Below are positions 27,462 through 37,113 of a stretch of DNA of 64,000 nucleotides, one piece after another. The DNA comes from Shewanella hanedai. GTDB taxonomy: Bacteria; Pseudomonadota; Gammaproteobacteria; Enterobacterales; Shewanellaceae. The stretch spans positions 62,001-126,000 of the forward strand of contig NZ_VKGK01000008.1 in NCBI RefSeq assembly GCF_007197645.1, read 5' to 3'. The notes beneath the pieces were generated by a model, which saw only the letters and a list, made by a program, of their open reading frames with translations, ran no database searches and was not told the DNA's origin. The translations under genes were made by a program, and so were the position numbers. Within the stretch, counting starts at the first letter, position 1, and each line of letters begins with the position of its first letter.

Positions 27462-28859
27462 TTAGTGCTTAACGTTTAACCTCTTCAGCAACTTTTGATG
27501 CAAACCACCAAAGCCACCATTACTCATCACAATAATCGTATCACCGCACTGAGCTGTACTCGCAACCGTTTCGATTATCTCATCTATGTCATATAGCACA
27601 GTTACAGGCAGTGAAGCTTTTTTCATCGCAGCAGCCAAGTCCCAATCTATATTGTCTGCTTGATAAAGATAGGCTTGATCAGCAAGAGACATAGAGCTCG
27701 CTAGAGTATCTTTGTGCACACCGCTCTTCATCGTGTTTGAGCGCGGCTCAAGAATAATCGTTATCTTAGACTCTCCTACTTTTGCACGCGTGCCTTGCAA
27801 CGTCGTGGCGATGGCCGTTGGGTGATGAGCAAAGTCATCATAAACATCAATCCCATTGACAGTGCCAATGAGCTCCATTCGACGCTTAGGAGGCTGAAAT
27901 TGTGCCAAAGCTGCAATCGCTGATTCAGGTTTTACACCAACATGGCGTGCAGCCGCAATCGCCATCGTGGCATTTTCAACATTATGCTGCCCGATTAAGC
28001 CCCAATCTACGACGCCCTGAGATTTCCCCTCAAAAAAGAGTTCAAACTGGTGACCATCATCGACAACCAAACGTGTTGTCCAATCAGCTTGGTTCGCAGT
28101 ATTTGGCTTAAACTCGGAACTAGAATAGGTTTCCTGTTCACTCCAGCATCCCATTTTAATGACTTCGGCAACCGCTTGGCTCTGTTGAGGCCAGATGATT
28201 TTACCTTCGCCTGGCACGGTACGAATGACGTGATTAAACTGGCGCTGAATTGCTTTTAAATCATCGAAAATGTCAGCATGATCAAACTCAAGGTTATTGA
28301 TCACTAAGGTGCGTGGCTGATAGTGAACAAACTTGGAACGTTTATCAAAAAAGGCACTGTCGTATTCATCGGCTTCAACCACGAAAAAGGGCGAGTTCCC
28401 CAAACGGGCTGACACCCCAAAGTTTTGCGGTACACCACCAATTAAAAAGCCTGGTTCATAGCCACAATCTTCTAATATCCACGCTAACATACTCGCCGTA
28501 GATGTCTTGCCATGGGTGCCAGAAACAGCCAATACCCAGCGTTCTTTGAGAATATGCTCTGCCAGAAATTGTGGGCCAGATGTGTATCGAATCCCCCGGT
28601 TTAACACCGCTTCCACACATGGATTACCACGACTCATGGCATTACCAATCACCACTAAATCAGGCGCATCATCTTCATTGTGTCCAAGCTGACTAGGATC
28701 AAATCCTTGAATCAACTCGATACCTTGCTCTTCGAGCTGAGTGCTCATCGGTGGATAAACATTAGCGTCGCTGCCGGTAACCTTATGCCCTTCTGCTCGC
28801 GCTAACAGTGCGAGGCCGCCCATAAAGGTGCCACAGATACCAAGAATATGTACATGCAT
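27462..28859 (-). CDS. mpl: UDP-N-acetylmuramate:L-alanyl-gamma-D-glutamyl-meso-diaminopimelate ligase
   Basis: Recycles murein tripeptide by ligating it to UDP-MurNAc in the cytoplasm. 465 residues, Mur-ligase fold. The N-terminal HILGICGTFMGGLALLA is the Mpl-specific Rossmann start, the ATP loop is VSGTHGKTSTASML, and FVVEADEYDSAFFDKR and VYDDFAHHPTAI are the catalytic blocks. The start is ATG 28859. Identity is secure. Confidence 0.96.
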   Translation of the reverse strand: MHVHILGICGTFMGGLALLARAEGHKVTGSDANVYPPMSTQLEEQGIELIQGFDPSQLGHNEDDAPDLVVIGNAMSRGNPCVEAVLNRGIRYTSGPQFLAEHILKERWVLAVSGTHGKTSTASMLAWILEDCGYEPGFLIGGVPQNFGVSARLGNSPFFVVEADEYDSAFFDKRSKFVHYQPRTLVINNLEFDHADIFDDLKAIQRQFNHVIRTVPGEGKIIWPQQSQAVAEVIKMGCWSEQETYSSSEFKPNTANQADWTTRLVVDDGHQFELFFEGKSQGVVDWGLIGQHNVENATMAIAAARHVGVKPESAIAALAQFQPPKRRMELIGTVNGIDVYDDFAHHPTAIATTLQGTRAKVGESKITIILEPRSNTMKSGVHKDTLASSMSLADQAYLYQADNIDWDLAAAMKKASLPVTVLYDIDEIIETVASTAQCGDTIIVMSNGGFGGLHQKLLKRLNVKH

Positions 28860-29025
28860 CGGGTGAGTGCTCTAATGAGAAATAATCTGACTGGTATTCT
28901 AACGATTCGTTTTACCATTGTCAGTTAACAATGGTTTAAATCATGTTTGTTCTCGATTTTACTTTTGTGATTTATTGGAGGTTTTGGGCGTGATACTTTC
29001 ATTGCGCTCTGTTGCAAAGCACCAG

Positions 29026-29553
29026 TTAACAGCCATCTGTATTAATAAGAAAGCTCTCTGAAGATCCAGTGTGCATATAATCGGCATAGCATTCGTCTGC
29101 GGCTAACGTCCCAGTTCCGTAACCGATACGGGAATGGCCATTATCTTCATAAACATTAAGATCACCATAAGAAACAAAACGGCTGGTATTGGTTTTAGTT
29201 TCAGACACTGCCCCAGATAACCCAAAAAAGGTTTCTAAGAAGTACATATTAGGATTGGTTGCTTCGCTTTTATTTTCAGGATAGCCGCGCCAGAACTCAT
29301 AGTTACCATAGTCAGTTTCGATCGTGACTTGGTCTCCTAGCTTGCCATCTATTTGAGCTGTCATGTGCAACATGGTCGTCATCGACTTCATGTCACCTAA
29401 AAAACTTTCAACAGTACTGACTTTTGCATCTCGACTTAAATTGATAAACTTGGGCGCTGCGACAACAGCTAAAATGCCCAAAATGATAATAACGACCACC
29501 AGCTCAATCAAGGTGAATCCACTAGGTTTAACAAAAAGGTTAGACGAACGCAT
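29026..29553 (-). CDS. Type IV prepilin-like protein (MSHA-pilin type)
   Basis: 175 residues with a short basic leader and the prepilin site G-FTLIELVVVIIILGILAVVAAPKF, so it should be cleaved and methylated by the prepilin peptidase. The pattern LSRDAKVSTVESFLG after the helix is typical of MSHA-type pilins. Two C-terminal cysteines (ADECY and the final Cys) could form the D-region loop. No pilus assembly genes are in the window; a second prepilin gene lies 110 bp upstream on the same strand. Confidence 0.85.
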   Translation of the reverse strand: MRSSNLFVKPSGFTLIELVVVIIILGILAVVAAPKFINLSRDAKVSTVESFLGDMKSMTTMLHMTAQIDGKLGDQVTIETDYGNYEFWRGYPENKSEATNPNMYFLETFFGLSGAVSETKTNTSRFVSYGDLNVYEDNGHSRIGYGTGTLAADECYADYMHTGSSESFLINTDGC

Positions 29554-29665
29554 TAAAAAGCCAAGCTTTGTAGTTATTTTAATCTATTTAATCTAGCTTT
29601 CACGTCAAAGTCAATATCATTCATGCCCGCTAAAAGATTGGGTTAAATTGAGTGTTTCTTATTAG

Positions 29666-30157
29666 TTAACAATCCTCAGTAACAAGCTCATAGGTAACGC
29701 TTCCCTCAGCGACATCGGGGTAATCGACAGATAAAAAGCATTGATTTGCAGCCGAGGCGGGGTTATCGGCAAAGGAGATTAAGAAATGAGACAAGGTAGG
29801 GCCTGTGCCGCCATAATGCTTACTAATAATCAAATTATCATCTAATCCAGCATACTCCTTGGCCGAAACAACAAATTTGATGAGCCCATAATAACCAATT
29901 AAATCCGCTGTACCGTCACTGTCCATATCGATATTCGCAGAGGTGGCATCAATCAACTCCTGCCCTTGCAAAACAGCTTTACTGTAACTGAAGCGATTTG
30001 CTGTTGATAACGCTGCTTTAGCTCCCTCTAATACCGACACTTTCGCATCTTTATTTATGGAGATAAATTTAGGGGCTGCGACTACGCTTAAAATGCCTAA
30101 GATAATGATGACAACCACTAACTCAATTAATGTAAATCCACTCTCATGACGGAACAA
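29666..30157 (-). CDS. Type IV prepilin-like protein
   Basis: 163 residues; leader MFRHESG, then FTLIELVVVIIILGILSVVAAPKF, nearly the same helix as the neighbouring prepilin, followed by INKDAKVSVLEGAKAAL. A calcium-binding-like acidic run (MDSDGTADLIG) sits in the middle, and a Cys pair (NQCFL and the final Cys) ends the protein. The two prepilins diverge outside the N-terminal helix, so they are distinct pilins or minor pilins and not a fresh duplication. Confidence 0.85.
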   Translation of the reverse strand: MFRHESGFTLIELVVVIIILGILSVVAAPKFISINKDAKVSVLEGAKAALSTANRFSYSKAVLQGQELIDATSANIDMDSDGTADLIGYYGLIKFVVSAKEYAGLDDNLIISKHYGGTGPTLSHFLISFADNPASAANQCFLSVDYPDVAEGSVTYELVTEDC

Positions 30158-30245
30158 TCTCGCTCCTCCTATAAAACGATTTCAATAATTAATGCTTACC
30201 CAAACTAACCACTCCCCTTCAAAATTACAATATTTATGACTACAC

Positions 30246-30345
30246 CACACCAATCAGCATAAGTAAATATTCCGCTGCGGGTAGTATTTGACGAACGAAT
30301 TTGAGACGAATGGATTCAGAAGAGAGAGTAATATATGCCGCTGTT
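30246..30345. mobile_element. Decayed half of a MITE-like element
   Basis: ACCAATCAGCATAAG and, some 50 bases on, AATTTGAGACGAATGGATT resemble the right half of the element at 23831-24096 read in reverse (ACCAATCAGTATAAG and AATTCAAGGCGAATGGAT). The other terminal repeat was not found, so this looks like a remnant. Confidence 0.45.
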
Positions 30346-30465
30346 ATTGAGGATGAGAGAGCTTTAGTGCAAGGTGATTAACTCACGTTGAGCACTCACG
30401 CTAGTTACAAAAGGGGACGTTATTTAGAAAAAATCAAAACAATCGCCTTGAAGAATGAAGCTACA

Positions 30466-31530
30466 TTAGTCATCTTTATACTCCTCTTGTATAGCCTTAA
30501 TTTCTGGGGTACTTGCAACAAAAATATCAACAAGATCTGGATCGAAATGAATTCCGGATTGATTCTTTAAATAAGCGATAGAGTCGTCAAAAGTCCACGC
30601 CTCTTTGTAAGGACGCGGAGTCGTTAACGCATCAAACACATCAGCAATACACACAATTCGACCTTCAATGGGAATCGCTTGCCCCTTAAGTCCTTTACTG
30701 TATCCAGAACCGTCCCATTTCTCGTGATGATGAATAGCAATCGATCTTGCCATCTGAATCATCATAGAGGGATGATCATCAAATAGTTGTCTCACAGTAT
30801 CAACATGGGTTTTCATATGGGTAAATTCATCGTCATTCAGCTTACCTGGTTTTTTCAAGATATCAGGAGAGATCATGATTTTGCCGATATCGTGCATTGG
30901 CGCTGCTTTTTCTATCATAAAAGCGACTTGTTCATTCAAGCCACACTTACGCGCTAAAAGGCCAGAATACTTACCGACTCTAAGAATATGCTTTCCCGTA
31001 TTTTCATCATACAGCTCAGCCACAATAGCCAGTTTATTAATGAGAAATTCAGTCGCCTGTTCAAGCTCTAACGTACGTAAATGCACCCGTTTTTCAAGCT
31101 CTGCATTTAAATGAGATTGTAATCTAAATGCTTTGATTATATTGAGTTGATTTACCACTCGTAGCTTAAGCTCATACTCATTAAAGGGCTTACTGATAAA
31201 GTCACTTGCACCACCTTTCAGCGCTTTAACATGGGACTTTTGGTCAGAAAGCCCACTCACAACAATCACAGGAAACTCATCTTAACTATAACTCTCCCTA
31301 ATCTGATCCAACACTTGATAACCACTCAGGTATGGCATTTCTAAGTCAAGGATCACCAGCATCACATCGCATTCAAGCTCAGCCATCACTTTGCGTGGGT
31401 CAGTCAAACTAATGATATTCAAATCCATGTCTATGGTCTTAAGCATCTCATTCATCACCAGCACATTCGTTATCGAATCATCACAGATGACGACATTTAT
31501 TTTTCCTAACACACAGCCATGTGAACTCAT
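30466..31530 (-). pseudogene. Response regulator with HD-GYP domain, interrupted by an in-frame TAA
   Basis: One continuous frame of 355 codons encodes a receiver domain (ICDDSITNVLVMNEML, LVILDLEMPYLSG, then VIVVSGL and FISKPFNEYEL) followed by an HD-GYP phosphodiesterase (MHDIGKIMIS, HHEKWDGSGYSKGLKG, IADVFDALTT). A single TAA at 31282-31284 (AGT TAT AGT TAA GAT GAG) splits it within the receiver domain. The two halves are in the same frame, so this is a nonsense change and not a frameshift. The HD-GYP half could restart at GTG 31269, but without the phospho-acceptor part. The GYP triad is also altered to GYS. A cyclic-di-GMP role is expected for an intact parent gene. Confidence 0.8.
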
Positions 31531-31785
31531 TGAGAGATTCCTTTAAAATCAATTAAAAATGTATTTCGTTATTATCAATTAAATTTTTTTGCTTAATCTA
31601 TTAAAAATAGTGTCGTTCTCTACAAACTTATAACGCATTTATTGTGGGTAAATATTCTTTACCAAAAAACATTACTAATTTATTAGCCGCTTACTGAGTA
31701 TTCAAACCAAAACTAGTCACCTAAAAAACATAGCTTAAACGTACCTGAAAGTGTTTATCTGATGAGTAAAATACTCCAATGCCAA

Positions 31786-33834
31786 CTATGTCAGCTGACT
31801 TTGTTTTTTACTTTGGTGCATTTTATATTCAACCGTTTCAATCAGCTTTTCGGCATCCGTCTCCGAGATCATCCCTTCATGGGTTAAGAGTTGGATCATT
31901 TTACGTTCGGTATTGAGTAATATCCTTAAGGCAAGATAGGACTCAACACGCTCAACTAAGTGGGGTGACTGCTCTTTAAAGTCAATTAATGTCATTTTAG
32001 CAAAACGATTGACCTGATCCACTTGCTCTAAGGCTAATTTAAGCTGCTCCGGCTCTAAAGACAGGCTCGGTGCCAACTCCTTTATGTATTCACTGGCCTC
32101 AAATAGTCCCCTTGCACTCTCAAATACAATCACATGCTGCTTGTAACTAGCGGCGCGGGCATAGGAGCCTAACACAGGGATTGAGCGACATCTGATAGAC
32201 CACGCGGGGATTTTCCAGTGCTTAACAATTGATGTTCTCGGCCAGACCTGCGGGGTTCCATCCAAGGCCTTTTCAATAGCATCGACCAAGATATGGGTAG
32301 CATCTTTACTCAATAATCCTTTCGCAAATTGATTCCAGTAAAACTGGCGCTCAGACTCGAGTAACTTACGTAGATACTCCACTTGGGTATCTATCTTTTC
32401 CTCCCCAAAATCCTCGCCAACTACAACAATATTCTTGTCCACAAGAGCCCAGTTAACCGATTTTAGATATTCATCATTCTGAAGTTGCTCCCTCACCTTA
32501 CCCATCTCATTAGAGATTTTATGCTGTACCTTATCAAAGGTTTGCTGCTTAGCTTTAGGCAGTTTATCTAGCCCTAACTTAGCCATTACAAAACGCATCG
32601 TTGAACCATTAACGACTATGGTTAGCACCACGATACCCGCAGTTAAGAAGAGCACTTGATCCCTGAGTTCAATATCCAAGGAGTCATTGGTGGCAACAAT
32701 CAAGGCTAATGCCAAAGATACAGCCCCTCGCAAGCCTCCCCAAATCAGCACTACAGACTTCTCCTTAGTTAGCCCAATGCCTATTCTAGCTAAAATGGGC
32801 ATAAGACCTAAAATAACGCCTCCTCTAATCATAAGGACCCCTAAGAAAATAATGGCCAAATACTCCCAGTTTGCTAAATCAGCTAAACCTAAGCGGGTCG
32901 ATACCACAAGACCCACGAGGAGGAAAATAAGAGTATTAAACAGGAAGGATAACGTGTGCCAAAAATGGTGCAGATGCTCCATCACTTCAGGTGAAAACCG
33001 CGTTCGACCAGGTCCGGCATAGATTAATGCTAAGGTCACCACACTCACCACACCAGATGCATGAAAAATATGCTCGGAAACATAGAAAACGAGGTAAGGT
33101 AAAACTAAGGTCAGGGCTATCTCAATTAAGCTGTCGTTAAACAGCGAACCAATAAATATCAGGCTAATCGCAGCAACTACCGCACCTATTATCCCCCCAA
33201 TAGTAACGACTCTAATGAATTCGTAAATAACAACACTCGTCTCAAACTCAGGTTTAACTTGAGTAGCAAGTGTCAGAAATAGAGTGAATAGTACAATCGC
33301 GGTACCATCATTGAGCAGAGATTCCCCCTCGATCAAGGTCTGTAATCTGACCCTGGAACATGTCTCTTTCAACAGTGACACCACAGCAACAGGATCGGTG
33401 GCGCTCACTATCGCGCCAAACATCAATGCCGTACCTATCGACCAACCCCATGGCAACACAGTCAAACACAATAATGCGGTAATTAAGGTGCAGATAACCA
33501 TTCCTGGTATCGCTAAAACAGCGATCTGCGAGAACATTCGCTTAAAGAGATGTACCTCAAGAGAGAAAGCCGATTCAAATACCAAGGCAGGCAAAAATAT
33601 AAACATAATTAGATTTGCATCTAACTGGCTTGCTAAGATAAATGACTCTTTTAGTTCACTAATAACAGGTATGTTAGTTTCGAAACTCAAACTTCCCCCG
33701 ATCAACATCCCCAAAGTTAACAGGGCAACCGAGTAAGGTATCGCGGTGTTTTTAAGCAGCCGACGTAACATGATCCCGAGTAGTATCGCGATCACAAAAA
33801 ATACTAGTAATAATAGAGTTGTTTGCATGTGCAT
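31786..33834 (-). CDS. CPA1-family Na+/H+ antiporter
   Basis: 682 residues: a membrane domain of about 12 helices (residues 1-420) and a cytoplasmic tail of about 260 residues. The motif GAIVSATDPVAVVSLLKE followed by LIEGESLLNDGTAIVLF marks the CPA1/NhaP-NHE group and its ion-binding site. IWGGLRGAVSLALAL is also typical. The tail holds charged helical stretches rich in Glu and Gln that are likely regulatory. It stands alone. The ion preference cannot be told from sequence. Confidence 0.9.
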   Translation of the reverse strand: MHMQTTLLLLVFFVIAILLGIMLRRLLKNTAIPYSVALLTLGMLIGGSLSFETNIPVISELKESFILASQLDANLIMFIFLPALVFESAFSLEVHLFKRMFSQIAVLAIPGMVICTLITALLCLTVLPWGWSIGTALMFGAIVSATDPVAVVSLLKETCSRVRLQTLIEGESLLNDGTAIVLFTLFLTLATQVKPEFETSVVIYEFIRVVTIGGIIGAVVAAISLIFIGSLFNDSLIEIALTLVLPYLVFYVSEHIFHASGVVSVVTLALIYAGPGRTRFSPEVMEHLHHFWHTLSFLFNTLIFLLVGLVVSTRLGLADLANWEYLAIIFLGVLMIRGGVILGLMPILARIGIGLTKEKSVVLIWGGLRGAVSLALALIVATNDSLDIELRDQVLFLTAGIVVLTIVVNGSTMRFVMAKLGLDKLPKAKQQTFDKVQHKISNEMGKVREQLQNDEYLKSVNWALVDKNIVVVGEDFGEEKIDTQVEYLRKLLESERQFYWNQFAKGLLSKDATHILVDAIEKALDGTPQVWPRTSIVKHWKIPAWSIRCRSIPVLGSYARAASYKQHVIVFESARGLFEASEYIKELAPSLSLEPEQLKLALEQVDQVNRFAKMTLIDFKEQSPHLVERVESYLALRILLNTERKMIQLLTHEGMISETDAEKLIETVEYKMHQSKKQSQLT

Positions 33835-34204
33835 AACGCGATCTCATCATCCAGCCATCTATTAAAAGTAGTCTGTTAACTGTATTTATCCATCTAATAG
33901 CCTCTGTGTTTCTCTAGAAGAACGCTTTATATTGGAGAAATCATTCTTGAATAGCTATCTGTCAAACATTAATAGCCTCACGTTATAGGGGGATGAGGTG
34001 TGCTGATGTATCTATGTACGTACAAGCTTATTGGTGATGAAAAATTGATAACTCACTATCGAAATAAATTAAATTTTAACCCTTTTTCGATATCTGTCCG
34101 TTTGTACCACCATCAAACGGCACTGATAGGCTCACGAACTTGAACTTAACCTGTCCTATAAACCGTCAAATATATTATTAAATATTACTATTTTGGGAGT
34201 TTCT
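33835..34204. other. Intergenic region with a small inverted repeat
   Basis: 370 bp between two divergent genes, so it should contain both promoters. A perfect repeat CCGTTTG / CAAACGG with a 9-base spacer lies at 34098-34120, about 85 bases before the SIMPL gene. No ORF or RNA is convincing. Confidence 0.4.
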
Positions 34205-34924
34205 ATGAAGCATTCACTTATTTCGAACGTTCTAGCAAGCACATTTATCAGCGCCAGTATTTTTGTCGCCCCTGCGTTGCAAGCCAGCCAACTCGATTTT
34301 CCACATCTTGAAACCGTCGGTGTCAGCCAGTTAGTTGTAGAGGCTGATATGGCAGAGATTAACGTCGAAGTCACCATCAAAACTAAAACGGCAAAAGAAG
34401 CTAAAGAGCTTTCAGATAAAGCAGTGGCAAAGTTTATCGGTCGTCTTAAAGCTGCGGGCATCGCTCGGGTTGATATCCAAAGTGCGAACCTGAATCTTCA
34501 GCCTCAATATCACTATCAAAAGAATAAGCCTGCCGAGCTCACGGGATACAACGCCAGCAGACAAGTCACAGTCAAAGTCAAAGAGCTATCACGCCTTAAC
34601 AATGTCTTAGATTCTGCATTGGATGAGGGGATTAACCGCATCAATAATATTGCCCTTAAAACCAGTAAAGAGAGTGAATATATTGCTAAAGCACGACAGG
34701 CCGCTATTGTCGATGCCAAGAACAAAGCCAATTCTATTGCTCAAGGTTTCGGGGACAAAATCGATGGCGTATGGGAAATTCGTTATTTAGATCAGCATCC
34801 AGTCCAACCTGTCATGCTTAGAATGAATGCAGCAAGCCCAAGCTTTGATGCGGCAGAGAGCTACCAACAGGGACAAGTCACCATTAGCGACAGAATTGAG
34901 GTTGTTTTTAGACTAAAAGATTAA
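34205..34924 (+). CDS. SIMPL-domain (DUF541, YggE-type) secreted protein
   Basis: 239 residues from ATG 34205, which has GGGAG five bases upstream. A signal peptide (about 1-24, ending LQASQ) is followed by the SIMPL domain: GVSQLVVEADMAEINVEV, then LQPQYHYQ and GYNASRQVTVKVKELSRL, and the C-terminal QVTISDRIEVVFRL. E. coli YggE has been linked to oxidative stress tolerance, but the biochemical role is unknown. The gene stands alone and ends at a good terminator. Confidence 0.88.
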   Translation: MKHSLISNVLASTFISASIFVAPALQASQLDFPHLETVGVSQLVVEADMAEINVEVTIKTKTAKEAKELSDKAVAKFIGRLKAAGIARVDIQSANLNLQPQYHYQKNKPAELTGYNASRQVTVKVKELSRLNNVLDSALDEGINRINNIALKTSKESEYIAKARQAAIVDAKNKANSIAQGFGDKIDGVWEIRYLDQHPVQPVMLRMNAASPSFDAAESYQQGQVTISDRIEVVFRLKD

Positions 34925-34942
34925 TCTTGCGACTCTGATAAT

Positions 34943-34973
34943 AAAAAGCTTGCGCGAGTGCGCAGGCTTTTTA
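34943..34973. terminator. Bidirectional terminator between SIMPL gene and dsbI
   Basis: Stem AAAAGCTTGCGC / GCGCAGGCTTTTT with a short loop between converging genes; the A-run and T-run make it usable in both directions. Confidence 0.75.
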
Positions 34974-34998
34974 AAGTCATTAATACCGTAAACTCACT

Positions 34999-36447
34999 CT
35001 AGTGAAAGAAAGTCACCGAGTTTTGTCCCTTCACGCCATTGAGCACTGCAAACTCACCTTTGACTAAAGTCAGGCCTTGAGCATTCGCCACACCACTGAA
35101 ACCGTAAGCCGCTTCAATGTTATTAGTGCTGGTCGACATTACTAAGATCTGCTCGGCACTTTGGCTTAACAAGTAAGCCTTGTTTTGCTCTATCGCCAAA
35201 CCTGTCACCATCGGGTACGTGTCTGCAGCGTTAAGGATCTTAGCTTCGCTATTCAGCTCAAAATCTTGGTTACTGAATCGAGATACCACGAAGTTATTAC
35301 GCACCTTAGCAGGCAAAGTAATCGTGACGTATTCTTGAGTTGCAGCATCCCAACCTAAACCACCAATGTAGTTGTACTTAGCACGAACAGTTGAGAAACG
35401 GCTGCGCTTAAGCTCTTTCACACCATCAGTGCCGTCCATAAACTTCCAGTAACTGTCGGCAATTTTTGCTAATGGATCATATTCAAGACGCACATAGCTC
35501 TTATGATCCGCGGTAACGACAACGCTGTTATCACCGTCAAAGACAACACCCGTAAGATTAGAAATCTCAACCGAGAAAGCACCATCGATCATGACTGAAG
35601 CCAACACCTCACTCAAATCGCCCTTGAGGAAATGTACCCAGTTATCACTCGTCACAACCGCATAAATATCGCTATTCGGGCTATAACTAATCCCGGTTGC
35701 TAAGCCGATGATCTCTGCTGGTAAAGCCTGAGTTCGCACTGAGGTTAAACTCAGGTCAGTAACTATTTCACTTCCTTCAACCACCGCCATATTAGCAAAA
35801 TCTGGTCGCTCAATAGCAAAACTGCCACGGGCTGAAAGAGAAGAAAGCTTAGGCCAATTAGCTGTAGACCAAACAATCTTGTCATTGTCGAACGTCATGC
35901 GGTACGGATCGCTTTGACCGATGAATGGGAAAGGCCCTGTTTGGCTAAATGCCTGCACGATATTGAAACCAATCACCACCAAGAACACCATCACAGTCGA
36001 CTTATTTAGCATCGTCCAGCTGTTCTTATCTTCTTTCTCACTGAGTTTATCGCCCTGTAACATCAGTAGAACTGCTGCAAATAACAGGATAACCAAGAAA
36101 ACAACCATGACCCACACATAGGTGTGCACGCCCAAAATAGCCGGACCAAAACCTTGACCAATATCTTTCAAAATATGATTTGAGCTGTGTCGGTAGCCAG
36201 CCCAAAGGCCATACACCGAAGCAAAGATAAGTGCGCCAAGATACTTAGGCTTTAAGCCATAACGAGTAATGAAAATAGCAATAAGTGCCACTAATACCAT
36301 CGCGGTACGTTCTTGCCAGCATAAAATACAAGGTGTATCACCTAAGCCGTAACCTAAAATGATACAGGCTATTCCAACAGGCAAAGCAATCAATGCCATG
36401 GCCGCAAGAGACACAATTTGATTTACAGTCGATTCTTTCATTTTCAT
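34999..36447 (-). CDS. dsbI: DsbI-type disulfide oxidoreductase: DsbB-like domain fused to a periplasmic beta-propeller
   Basis: 482 residues. The first ~180 are a DsbB-like membrane domain of about five helices with the quinone-linked active site CILC (Cys40, Cys43) followed by WQER; Arg47 matches DsbB Arg48. The second DsbB cysteine pair (Cys104/Cys130 in E. coli) is absent; no cysteine follows Cys43. The C-terminal ~300 residues look like a beta-propeller with repeated strands (SDPYRMTFDNDKIVWS, ISYSPNSDIYAVVTSDNW, YNYIGGLGWDAATQEYV). Campylobacter DsbI has this same layout and a small upstream partner. It likely oxidises a dedicated DsbA-like protein not seen here. The preceding 55-residue gene ends 4 bases before its start. 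Confidence 0.8.
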   Translation of the reverse strand: MKMKESTVNQIVSLAAMALIALPVGIACIILGYGLGDTPCILCWQERTAMVLVALIAIFITRYGLKPKYLGALIFASVYGLWAGYRHSSNHILKDIGQGFGPAILGVHTYVWVMVVFLVILLFAAVLLMLQGDKLSEKEDKNSWTMLNKSTVMVFLVVIGFNIVQAFSQTGPFPFIGQSDPYRMTFDNDKIVWSTANWPKLSSLSARGSFAIERPDFANMAVVEGSEIVTDLSLTSVRTQALPAEIIGLATGISYSPNSDIYAVVTSDNWVHFLKGDLSEVLASVMIDGAFSVEISNLTGVVFDGDNSVVVTADHKSYVRLEYDPLAKIADSYWKFMDGTDGVKELKRSRFSTVRAKYNYIGGLGWDAATQEYVTITLPAKVRNNFVVSRFSNQDFELNSEAKILNAADTYPMVTGLAIEQNKAYLLSQSAEQILVMSTSTNNIEAAYGFSGVANAQGLTLVKGEFAVLNGVKGQNSVTFFH

Positions 36448-36451
36448 ATTC

Positions 36452-36619
36452 TTATAGATTCCCTGCTGGTACTAACATGCCCCAAGTGGCAATAATCCAA
36501 ATAAGAATGCTCATGCCGATGCTAGCGCACAGACAGATATCTGCCATGCCCTGTTTCTGAGGTTTAAATGCCACTAGATAGGCAGTAAAGAAGATGAGAC
36601 AGAAGAGTAAAAATTCCAT
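36452..36619 (-). CDS. Small membrane protein upstream of dsbI (Dba-like by position)
   Basis: A 55-residue peptide from ATG 36619 (MEFLLFCLIFFTAYLV) with two predicted membrane helices separated by a short loop KPQKQGMADI. It directly precedes dsbI with a 4-base gap, so both are co-transcribed. In Campylobacter the small Dba protein precedes DsbI and is needed for its production; the position and type match, but sequence similarity cannot be judged here. A longer frame exists upstream without added support. Confidence 0.6.
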   Translation of the reverse strand: MEFLLFCLIFFTAYLVAFKPQKQGMADICLCASIGMSILIWIIATWGMLVPAGNL

Positions 36620-37113
36620 AATTTGATCCAAGTTATAATAGAGATAAACGCGTCTTAGCGGTTTTATGGTCGTTCGATTCAAATACCCGATCTAAAGCCA
36701 GTATTCACTGCAAAAAGCAGCTTCTCTGACCCTGTTCCCCAACGAAGATCTTTAGTGGTATTAGCTCAAACAAGCTCATGATGAAATCATTGCCAGCGAC
36801 TCAAGTTCACTGATCGATTTCACGCGGTAAAATAACAAGTTGCATTAGGAATTGATGCGATATCACGCATGAAAATGTCTGTAAAATTAAGGGGATTCTT
36901 ATATTTGGGCGGTATGTTTAACTGCATGATATTTTGTGACGCTACCTACAAATAGGTATTTGATATTCGTGAGCTTAATTTGATTGCTAACGAGTCATTG
37001 CATCACCCACAAATGAGTAACACGGCACGACAGAAAAATGGCTGTTCAAAAGGGAGATAAAACAAAGGGAGTGATAGCATCACTCCCTTAGTAAGACGAA
37101 GACGAAAATAAAA
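36620..37113. other. Intergenic region with no gene
   Basis: About 490 bp between fructokinase (leftward, ending at 37114) and the dsbI partner gene. It contains the fructokinase terminator at its right end and presumably the dsbI promoter. Nothing else was recognised. Confidence 0.4.
37065..37089 (-). terminator. Rho-independent terminator of fructokinase
   Basis: Perfect 11-base stem AAGGGAGTGAT / ATCACTCCCTT with a 3-base loop, followed on the minus strand by TTGTTTTAT. Sited about 25 bases after the stop codon. Confidence 0.8.

Noticed and set aside
28507..28692. Short plus-strand frames inside mpl and its neighbours
   Set aside because: They lie wholly within well-identified genes on the other strand, lack ribosome sites and show no family pattern.
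28914..28935. Hairpin between mpl and the first prepilin gene
   Set aside because: ACCATTGT / ACAATGGT is symmetric but lacks a T-tract in the direction of transcription.
30388..30570. Small plus-strand gene before the HD-GYP region
   Set aside because: It runs into the antisense of the HD-GYP 3' end and has no conserved pattern.
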